Positions 1 through 5,511 of a DNA stretch of 11,078 nucleotides are shown here, piece after piece (positions within the stretch are counted from its first letter, which is position 1; each line of letters begins with the position of its first letter). The position numbers and the translations under genes were made by a program. Below the pieces are notes generated by a model, which had not been told where the DNA came from, made no database searches, and worked only from the letters and a program-made list of their open reading frames with translations. The stretch is from an uncultured Lachnospiraceae bacterium (GTDB lineage: Bacteria; Bacillota; Clostridia; Lachnospirales; Lachnospiraceae): the NCBI GenBank assembly GCA_910586025.1, contig CAJUIO010000110.1:1-11078 (forward strand). Reading direction: 5' to 3'.

Positions 1-251
1 TGTATGCGTCCGGTGCGGATCACCTGACAACTCTTCAGTATGAGATGATGAAGCTGCTGTCCTCGGCTATGCAGTCGGGTCGGGATAATTCCAGTATCTT
101 TGGGAACAATCAGCAGATGGCCGACACAATCACGCCGACCTCTATCAGGGCCGCAGTGACTATCGTTGCCTCCGTGCCCATCCTTGTGGTCTATCCTTTT
201 ATGCAGAAATACTTTGTAAAAGGTGTCACCCTGGGAGCGACAAAGGAGTGA
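1..251 (+). CDS. Carbohydrate ABC transporter permease, C-terminal fragment (CUT1, LplC/YtcP-like)
   Basis: Only the last 82 residues are present; the frame is open from base 3 and the gene begins upstream of the window. The fragment ends in a hydrophobic segment (AAVTIVASVPILVVYPFMQ) followed by QKYFVKGVTLGATKE. That tail is characteristic of the inner-membrane permeases of CUT1 sugar importers of the LplC/YtcP type, which normally end in KYFVKGV.xGAxK. The last membrane helix and a short cytoplasmic tail are therefore visible. The EAA loop that contacts the ATPase would lie outside the window. The family imports oligosaccharides with a lipoprotein binding protein and a shared ATPase; the substrate cannot be read from this piece. 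The AraC regulator and GH43 enzyme next door suggest a plant-type pentose or hexose oligosaccharide. No terminator is visible in the 33-bp gap before the converging regulator. Confidence 0.85.
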   Translation, partial: YASGADHLTTLQYEMMKLLSSAMQSGRDNSSIFGNNQQMADTITPTSIRAAVTIVASVPILVVYPFMQKYFVKGVTLGATKE

Positions 252-284
252 GAGGTATTCCGGGATGCAGGACAGATTACAGGC

Positions 285-1238
285 TCACATGCCGGGGCTG
301 CGATGGAGGCTGCGGTACTGGGAAGGTGTGCACTTCTGGAATTTGCGGAAGTTTCTGTTAAAGGAGGAGATATTGGCGTATCCGCAGGCGAGAGCGATGG
401 CGGATACCGGGGTCGAGGTATCCTTGAGCAGCGTCTCTGCGGCCTGAATGCGCAGGAAGCTTAAATAATCATAGAAGGTCTGCCCGGTGTACTGCTTAAA
501 GATACGGGAAAAATAAAATTTTGACAGGCCGGCCTTTCTGGCAGCGTCTTCCAGAGAGATGTCCTCGTTGAAATGCTGCTTCATATATTCCAGCAGAAGC
601 GTAAGCTTTCGGGAGTAATCCTTAGGGGAAAGGCTCCCGGAAGCTTTTATTGTCCGGGTATTCTGCTCTGCGCAGTAGTCCGTATAGCAGGCATAGAATT
701 CCATGAGACAGGAATAGATGCGCAGCTGTTTTGCGCAGGAGCTGCCGAAGTAGCAGGAAGCGGCCTGCATAAGCAGCTTGATCTCCGTCTCATAAATCTC
801 CGGACAAGTATCCGAAGTGATGTGAATGGGCCTTGACAGCAGCGACTGAGTCCGGGTGAATTCCGTAAGCTGGACAAATACACTCAATTCATGTAAAAAA
901 ATGAAGCGGGTGCCGCTCTTAGGTGCTATAATAGAGTGGAGAATTCCGGGAGGGATGATGAGGATATCCCCCGGCTCCAGAGCATAGGTGACATCCTGCG
1001 CAACTACCGTGTAGGGGGCTTCCAGAGGAACGATCATTTCCAGAGCATCATGCCAATGGGTGGAATAGCACGTATTTTCTGTGTTGTACCAGAAGCGCAT
1101 AAAGGTCTGAGGAATATAGGGTGGGATTTCATATTCCTCCGTGACTGCTTCCCAGTCATAGCGGGGGAATCCGTCGGGCTGGATCTGATAATCCTCACGC
1201 TGCCTTGCCGTGAGAGAAAAAAGCTTCTTTGGATTCAT
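285..1238 (-). CDS. AraC family transcriptional regulator with N-terminal cupin domain
   Basis: This 317-residue protein has the usual two-domain AraC build. Residues about 40-110 form a cupin-like sensor with HWHDALEM (His61, His63, Glu67) and a PGDILIIPPGILH stretch (His101). Residues about 210-312 are the double helix-turn-helix DNA-binding domain. The first helix-turn-helix is near ISLEDAARKAGLSKFYFSRI (227-246). The second, near ACGYANISSFNRNFRKF (284-300), is followed by the family signature TPSQYR. The start is supported by GGGAGG 7 bases upstream of ATG. It is divergent from the GH43 gene and convergent with the sugar permease, so it most likely senses a sugar and controls one or both; this is inference from context. 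Its own promoter is visible upstream (see 1309-1337). No odd truncation is seen. Confidence 0.93.
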   Translation of the reverse strand: MNPKKLFSLTARQREDYQIQPDGFPRYDWEAVTEEYEIPPYIPQTFMRFWYNTENTCYSTHWHDALEMIVPLEAPYTVVAQDVTYALEPGDILIIPPGILHSIIAPKSGTRFIFLHELSVFVQLTEFTRTQSLLSRPIHITSDTCPEIYETEIKLLMQAASCYFGSSCAKQLRIYSCLMEFYACYTDYCAEQNTRTIKASGSLSPKDYSRKLTLLLEYMKQHFNEDISLEDAARKAGLSKFYFSRIFKQYTGQTFYDYLSFLRIQAAETLLKDTSTPVSAIALACGYANISSFNRNFRKFQKCTPSQYRSLHRSPGM

Positions 1239-1272
1239 TATGCATCCTCCCTTCGTTCTGCCTATATGAACG

Positions 1273-1319
1273 GTTGCTATAACTTCTGTAAAGGGTTAAA
1301 CTATGATTATTATAGCAAC
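1273..1319. repeat. Perfect 10-bp inverted repeat between divergent regulator and GH43 genes
   Basis: GTTGCTATAA at 1273-1282 is repeated in exact inverse orientation as TTATAGCAAC at 1310-1319, separated by 27 bp. The right arm holds the TATAAT of the regulator promoter. The left arm reads TATAAC on the plus strand and could be a -10 for GH43, without a convincing -35. A weaker alternative for GH43 is TTGCTA (1274-1279), 17 bp, TAAACT (1297-1302). The symmetry suggests a dimeric operator, most simply for the adjacent AraC protein, but this is inferred from position only. Confidence 0.5.
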
Positions 1320-1337
1320 AAAGATAAATTGATACAA
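1309..1337 (-). promoter_or_regulatory. Sigma-A promoter of the AraC regulator gene
   Basis: Read on the minus strand, TTGTAT (-35, 1332-1337) is followed by a 17-bp spacer and a perfect TATAAT (-10, 1309-1314). The expected transcript start is near 1302, giving an untranslated leader of about 64 bases before the regulator ATG at 1238. The -10 hexamer lies inside the right arm of the 10-bp inverted repeat described at 1273-1319, so a protein bound there could repress this promoter (inference). Confidence 0.7.
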
Positions 1338-1379
1338 TATATTGAGAACAAATATGCGGTTCTGTTAAGGAGGGTTCTG

Positions 1380-2945
1380 ATGAAGATTAATAATCCATTA
1401 TTTCATGCCGACATGCCCGATCCGGACATTATCCGGGTTGGCTCTTACTTTTACATGGTTTCCACCACCATGTATTACATGCCTGCGGCCCCGATTCTCA
1501 GGTCAGAGGATCTTGAGCACTGGGAGATTGTTTCCTATATCTGCAGCCAGGTTGCCGATAATGAGATCTACCGCCTTCAAAGCGGAAGACATGCCTACGG
1601 AAAGGGGCAGTGGGCTACCAGCCTGATGCAGTATAAGGGACGGTTCTACGCATGCTTTGTCTGTCATGACATGAAAAAGACTTACCTGTTTTCTGCGGAC
1701 GATATTGAGAAAAGCGAATGGGATAAGACGGAAATTGACGGGGTTTTTCACGATATGTCATTCCTGTGCTGGGAGGATAGGCTGTATCTGGTCTACGGGA
1801 ACGGACAGATCCGGATCGTGGAGCTTAAGGAGGATGTATCCGGTATCGTGGAGGGCACGGACCGGGTGCTTTTTCAGACACCGTCCGAGGGTATGCGGCT
1901 TTACTGCGAGGGCTGCAGGGCCTATGTAAAGGATGGGAGCATTTATCTGCTCTTTATCGACTGGCCGGCGGATACTCCCGGTGAGATGGGAAAGCGCAGG
2001 GAGGTCTGTTATCGTCTCAGGGATCTTACCGGAGCTTATGAGAGGAGAACGGTCCTGTATGACGATATGTGGATTCCGGGAAGAGGGATCGCCCAGGGGC
2101 CTCTATTTGATGATGAGAAGGGAAACTGGTATGCCGTGATGTTCCAGGACAGCGGTGCGGTGGGGAGAGTGCCCTTTTTGATGAATGTGGAGTGGAAGGA
2201 CGGATGGCCCGTGCTGGGGAAGGACGGAAAGGTTCCGGAAAGCTTGGAGGTACCCTTTGAGGAAAAGAGGACGGAGGAAATCATACAAAGCGACAGCTTT
2301 GACCACACGCACAACCGGCTGAAAAATGTCTGGCAGTGGAATCACAACCCGGACAATGAGGCCTGGTCGTTGACGGAGCGTCCGGGATTTCTCAGATTAA
2401 AAAACAGAACGCAGACCATGGAGCTGTTTGAGGCAAGAAATACCCTGACCCAGAGAGTGAAAGCGCCCTACAGTGAATTTGTGGTGAGGCTTGACTGCGG
2501 TGCGATGGAGGACGGAGATTATGCGGGGCTGTGCGCCCTGGTGGAGCGGTATGGACAGATCGGAGTCCGTCAGAAGGGCGGAAGACGCAGCATCGTGATG
2601 CGTTGCCGCAAGGGGGAGAGAGCGCCCTTTGAGACGGCAAGGAAAGGTATGGGAGAACTGAAAAACTGGTATGCCGTGGAGGAAATCGAGGCTCCTCTTG
2701 AGACGGACAACGCGTGGTTAAAGGTGATTTTCCGCCTTGACAGCTGGGGAAGCGGGGAGGAAACGGCAGAGTTTCTTTACAGTCCGGACGGAGGGGAATA
2801 CTTTCCTCTGGGAGAAAGGCTGCCGCTGTTTTATTCTCTTTCCCTGTTTGTAGGCGCCCGCATCGGGATTTTCTCCTACAATGAGGAGAAGGCCAGGGGC
2901 GGCTGTGCGGATTTTGGAGATTTCGTTTTCCGGGATGAGGAGTGA
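1380..2945 (+). CDS. Glycoside hydrolase family 43 enzyme with C-terminal beta-sandwich domain
   Basis: The 521-residue protein starts with NNPLFHADMPDPDIIRVGSY, the first blade of the GH43 five-bladed beta-propeller. Asp14 in PDP is the likely catalytic base. Asp125 in FHDMSFLCWEDRLYLVYG is the likely pKa-modulating Asp, and Glu177 in YCEGCRAYVKDGSIYLLF the likely general acid. GIAQGPLFDDEKGNWYAVMF (237-255) matches the last-blade GP.v.d..G.Wy pattern. Residues about 300-521 look like the concanavalin-type beta-sandwich that follows the propeller in xylosidase/arabinofuranosidase members. Subfamily and substrate (beta-xyloside or alpha-L-arabinofuranoside) are not certain. There is no signal peptide, so it should act in the cytoplasm on imported oligosaccharides. 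ATG 1380 was chosen because AAGGAGGG (1367-1374) lies 5 bases before it. The open frame further upstream lies antisense to the regulator gene and through the promoter gap. The response regulator gene follows after 7 bases. Confidence 0.9.
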   Translation: MKINNPLFHADMPDPDIIRVGSYFYMVSTTMYYMPAAPILRSEDLEHWEIVSYICSQVADNEIYRLQSGRHAYGKGQWATSLMQYKGRFYACFVCHDMKKTYLFSADDIEKSEWDKTEIDGVFHDMSFLCWEDRLYLVYGNGQIRIVELKEDVSGIVEGTDRVLFQTPSEGMRLYCEGCRAYVKDGSIYLLFIDWPADTPGEMGKRREVCYRLRDLTGAYERRTVLYDDMWIPGRGIAQGPLFDDEKGNWYAVMFQDSGAVGRVPFLMNVEWKDGWPVLGKDGKVPESLEVPFEEKRTEEIIQSDSFDHTHNRLKNVWQWNHNPDNEAWSLTERPGFLRLKNRTQTMELFEARNTLTQRVKAPYSEFVVRLDCGAMEDGDYAGLCALVERYGQIGVRQKGGRRSIVMRCRKGERAPFETARKGMGELKNWYAVEEIEAPLETDNAWLKVIFRLDSWGSGEETAEFLYSPDGGEYFPLGERLPLFYSLSLFVGARIGIFSYNEEKARGGCADFGDFVFRDEE

Positions 2946-2952
2946 GCGAGAG

Positions 2953-3636
2953 ATGTCGAAGGTTTTGGTGGTGGAGGATGATCTGACCCTGAGTGCGGGG
3001 CTTTGTTTTGAATTGGATATGAGCGGTTATCTGACTGTGGCGGCCTATACCTGCGATAAGGCCAGGCAGCTCCTTTTGGCCGATTCCTTTGATCTGATGC
3101 TTCTGGATGTAAATCTTCTGGACGGAAGCGGTTTTGAGCTGTGCCGGGAGGCAAAAAGAAACCTGCCGAAGCTTCCGGTGATCTTTCTGACTGCGAATGA
3201 TCTGGATGAGGATGTGCTTGGCGGCTTTGACCTGGGAGCGGATGACTACATCACAAAGCCCTTTAACGTCCAGATTCTGAAACGACGGATGGAGGTGGCG
3301 CTGCGAAGAGGGGGCGGCAAGGTAAAGGAGGAGAAATTTGACGATGGATTTCTCTGTCTGGATCTTGGAGGACTCAGTGCGGTGAGGAACGGGGAAAAGC
3401 TGACTATTACTCCGAATGAGTACAAAATATTAAGGCTTCTTTTGGCAAATTCAGGGAATATCGTGACGAGGCAGGTGCTTCTTTCACGGCTCTGGGACTG
3501 TGACGGAAACTATATTGACGACCATACGCTGACCGTGACCGTGAACCGGATGCGGGCAAAGCTTGAGGATGCGGATCACTCCTATATCCGAACGGTGAGA
3601 GGAATGGGATACATCTGGACAGGGGCAAGGATATGA
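2953..3636 (+). CDS. OmpR/PhoB-family response regulator
   Basis: The 227-residue protein has an N-terminal receiver domain: acidic pocket at Asp9/Asp10 (VVEDD), phospho-acceptor Asp52 (LMLLDVNLLDG), Thr80 (FLTAND) and Lys102 (YITKPF). The C-terminal winged-helix domain (about 128-226) contains LTITPNEYKILRLLLANSG and ends in IRTVRGMGYIW. It would be phosphorylated by the kinase encoded next, whose start overlaps its stop by 4 bases (ATGA). ATG 2953 begins at the receiver sequence MSKVLVVEDD; AGGAG lies 11 bases upstream inside the end of GH43, so coupling to GH43 translation is possible. Context with FtsX-type ABC genes resembles BceR/VraR-type detoxification regulators. A likely target is the 11-bp repeat array at 5431-5468; this is inferred from spacing. 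Confidence 0.93.
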   Translation: MSKVLVVEDDLTLSAGLCFELDMSGYLTVAAYTCDKARQLLLADSFDLMLLDVNLLDGSGFELCREAKRNLPKLPVIFLTANDLDEDVLGGFDLGADDYITKPFNVQILKRRMEVALRRGGGKVKEEKFDDGFLCLDLGGLSAVRNGEKLTITPNEYKILRLLLANSGNIVTRQVLLSRLWDCDGNYIDDHTLTVTVNRMRAKLEDADHSYIRTVRGMGYIWTGARI

Positions 3637-4655
3637 GAGCGCTGAAATCCAAAAGCATACCGGCGGATTATCTGTTGTTCTGCGGTGCGTTGCTGTTGAT
3701 ATTCCTGGGAGTAATGTGGGAATATATTCCCGGGATATGGGTGCGTATTCTGGTTCTTGCCTGCGGCATTTTTATGCTTTTTCTGGTGATCTGTTGGAGC
3801 GGGCGGATGAAAAAGCGCGAGTCCGACATTGCCGGACGGCTGTGTGGTGATATAGACGCTCTCATGGACGGACGTGAAATACCGGATTACCATCCCTATG
3901 AGGAGACCGGGATATCCAGAGTGCAGGGAAAGCTTCTGCAATATGATGACATAATGCGGGAGAGCCAAAGCAGAAGCGATCAGGATAAGCAGACGATCCA
4001 GGAGCTTGTCAGCCATATTTCCCATCAGGTGAGGACACCGGTGGCGAACCTGAGGATGTTTACGGATATTTTGCAGAGGCGGGAGCTGCCAGGGGAAAAG
4101 AGGACGCAGTTTCTTAGCGTCATGACATCCCAGGTGGACAAGCTGGATTTCCTCATGCAGTCCCTGGTAAAGATGTCCCGGCTGGAAACCGGGACTTTCA
4201 CTCTGCACATGGGGACGAATGGTCTGTATGATACGATCGCAAAGGCCGTATCCGGGATCTGGGCAAAGGCGGAGCGGAAAAATATTGGAATTACTGTGGA
4301 GTGTGACAGCCGTATTGCGGCGGAGCATGATCCCAGGTGGACGGCGGAGGCCCTGGAAAACATTCTGGACAATGGAGTGAAGTATACGCCGCGGGGCGGA
4401 AGCATCCATATCCATGTGCGCCCCTGGCAGTTTTATATGCGTATCGATATTTCGGATACGGGAATGGGAATTGCGAGGGAACATTACAATGACGTGTTCA
4501 GACGCTTTTACCGAGGACAGGCGGCAGCGGCGCAGGAGGGAGTGGGACTTGGCCTGTATCTGGCCCGGGGGATTATCACTGCGCAGAAGGGCTATATCAG
4601 CGTGAAGTCCAGTGTCGGGGAGGGGAGCACCTTTTCCGTGTTTCTGCCGGAGTAA
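3633..4655 (+). CDS. Sensor histidine kinase, short-loop intramembrane-sensing type
   Basis: The 340-residue protein has two membrane helices near the N terminus (about 11-29 and 35-56) separated by only about six residues. It therefore has no extracellular sensor domain, as in BceS-type kinases that sense through a partner transporter. A cytoplasmic linker leads to the dimerisation box SHISHQVRTPVANLRM with phospho-acceptor His131. The ATPase domain follows: N box ENILDNGVKYTP (Asn247), G1 DTGMGI (275-280) and G2 GVGLGLYLAR (303-312). The HQVRTP box replaces the usual HELRTP and is typical of this clostridial kinase group. The start codon overlaps the response regulator stop (3633-3636). It presumably signals to that regulator and, by analogy with BceS, receives input from the permease encoded at 5512; the second point is inference. 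Confidence 0.93.
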   Translation: MRALKSKSIPADYLLFCGALLLIFLGVMWEYIPGIWVRILVLACGIFMLFLVICWSGRMKKRESDIAGRLCGDIDALMDGREIPDYHPYEETGISRVQGKLLQYDDIMRESQSRSDQDKQTIQELVSHISHQVRTPVANLRMFTDILQRRELPGEKRTQFLSVMTSQVDKLDFLMQSLVKMSRLETGTFTLHMGTNGLYDTIAKAVSGIWAKAERKNIGITVECDSRIAAEHDPRWTAEALENILDNGVKYTPRGGSIHIHVRPWQFYMRIDISDTGMGIAREHYNDVFRRFYRGQAAAAQEGVGLGLYLARGIITAQKGYISVKSSVGEGSTFSVFLPE

Positions 4656-4716
4656 AGAGGCTGCGGGCCGTGACTGCGGTGGAGGTATTTGGCCGGAGGG
4701 CCGGGGGGGCAGGCTT

Positions 4717-5379
4717 ATGGATATAGTGATTGTGGATCACGTAAAAAAATATTTCGAAACAGGGAATCGTCTTGTTAAGGCGGTGGACGGTGTCAGCCTT
4801 TTGGTGGAGAAGGGAAAGTTTACCGCAATCGTGGGAGCTTCCGGTTCGGGAAAAACCACGCTGCTCAATCTCATCGGCGGTCTTTACAGGCCGACCGGGG
4901 GCCGTATCATTGTTGACGACACGGAGCTTTCATCCCTTACCGAGCAGGAGCTGACCATCTACCGCCGCAGAAGGGTGGGATTTGTGTTTCAGGACTGCAG
5001 TCTGGTTTCAGAGCTCACGGTGCGGGAAAATATTCTGTTTCCCCTTGCCCTGGATGATTCCCGCTCGGATCCTGTCTTTTTTGAGCGGATTACGGGTGCC
5101 CTTCGTCTTGATGACAAGCTGGACCGGTATCCTCACACGCTCTCTGCGGGCACACAGCAGTGTGCGGCAATTGCCAGGGCCCTTATCACAAAACCCTCTA
5201 TCCTTCTGGCTGACGAGCCTACAGGAAGCCTCGATGTTCGGACAAGTCAGAATGTGGCGGGACTGTTGAAGATGACCACGGAAATGTTTCATCAGACTCT
5301 GATCATGATAACACACAGCATGGAGCTGGCACAGCTGTCAGACCAAGTAGTGCGTCTGCAGGACGGGCGCATCGTTTGA
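4717..5379 (+). CDS. ABC transporter ATPase 1 with degenerate signature motif
   Basis: The 220-residue protein belongs to the LolD/MacB/BceA ATPase group. Walker A is GASGSGKTT (40-48), the Q loop is GFVFQDCSL (Gln92), Walker B is ILLADE (162-167, Asp166, Glu167) followed by PTGSLD, and the H loop is MITHS (His200). The signature motif is unusual: LSAGTQQCAAIARAL (142-156) instead of LSGGQQQRVAIARAL, with Gly to Ala, Gln to Thr and Arg to Cys. Ser143 and the second Gly145 are kept. The frame is intact and all other motifs are good, so this is not simple decay. It follows the kinase by 61 bp; ATG 4717 is preceded by a G-rich stretch (GGGGGGGCAGG) but no classical Shine-Dalgarno at ideal spacing, so translation may be modest. 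A terminator lies right after the gene. It probably pairs with the FtsX permease at 5512. Confidence 0.92.
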   Translation: MDIVIVDHVKKYFETGNRLVKAVDGVSLLVEKGKFTAIVGASGSGKTTLLNLIGGLYRPTGGRIIVDDTELSSLTEQELTIYRRRRVGFVFQDCSLVSELTVRENILFPLALDDSRSDPVFFERITGALRLDDKLDRYPHTLSAGTQQCAAIARALITKPSILLADEPTGSLDVRTSQNVAGLLKMTTEMFHQTLIMITHSMELAQLSDQVVRLQDGRIV

Positions 5380-5394
5380 ATGAGCGTACCTTAA

Positions 5395-5430
5395 GGCACC
5401 CGGGCGCAAAGCGCGGGTGTCTGTTTTTTT
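5395..5430 (+). terminator. Rho-independent terminator after ABC ATPase 1
   Basis: GGCACCC pairs with GGGTGTC (including one G-U pair), then GCGC pairs with GCGC across an AAA loop, with a 2-base GG bulge on the left arm. Seven T residues follow (5424-5430). The stem is GC-rich, and the T run starts within two bases of it. It separates the regulator-kinase-ATPase 1 unit from the permease-ATPase 2 unit. Confidence 0.85.
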
Positions 5431-5468
5431 GGTACAAAAGTGTACCTTTTTTGTACCGGAGATGTAAC
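5431..5468 (+). promoter_or_regulatory. Candidate response-regulator operator: 11-bp spaced TGTAMC boxes plus palindrome
   Basis: TGTACC occurs at 5441-5446 and 5452-5457 and TGTAAC at 5463-5468, each start exactly 11 bp after the previous one. The first box is also the right arm of the palindrome GGTACA-AAAG-TGTACC (5431-5446). Tandem 11-bp boxes are how PhoB-type dimers bind DNA, and TACA-N4-TGTA matches the general form reported for BceR-type operators. The last box ends 10 bp before the -10 hexamer, and no -35 consensus is present, as expected for an activator-dependent promoter. Binding by the regulator at 2953 is inference. Confidence 0.65.
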
Positions 5469-5475
5469 TTGGCAG

Positions 5476-5484
5476 TGATATAAT
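5476..5484 (+). promoter_or_regulatory. Extended -10 promoter of the permease/ATPase 2 operon
   Basis: TGATATAAT is a perfect extended -10 (TG at 5476-5477, TATAAT at 5479-5484). No -35 match lies 16-18 bp upstream. TTGTAC at 5451 is 22 bp away and is part of the operator array instead. The transcript would start near 5491, giving a very short leader of about 20 bases that contains the AGGAGGAG ribosome site. Confidence 0.7.
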
Positions 5485-5511
5485 CTGAATAGAAAAAGTT
5501 CAGGAGGAGTT

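Noticed and set aside
252..284. Terminator expected between the converging permease and AraC genes.
   Set aside because: No stem-loop with a T run is visible on either strand in these 33 bases.
936..1379. The reading frame of GH43 stays open for 148 codons upstream of the chosen start.
   Set aside because: Its left part is antisense to the AraC regulator and the rest crosses the promoter gap. The GH43 fold begins right at the ATG at 1380, which has a strong ribosome site.
4656..4716. GGCC-GGAG-GGCC element before ATPase 1 as a possible regulatory hairpin.
   Set aside because: The 4-bp self-complementary stem in a G-rich stretch is too weak to claim as a structure or attenuator.
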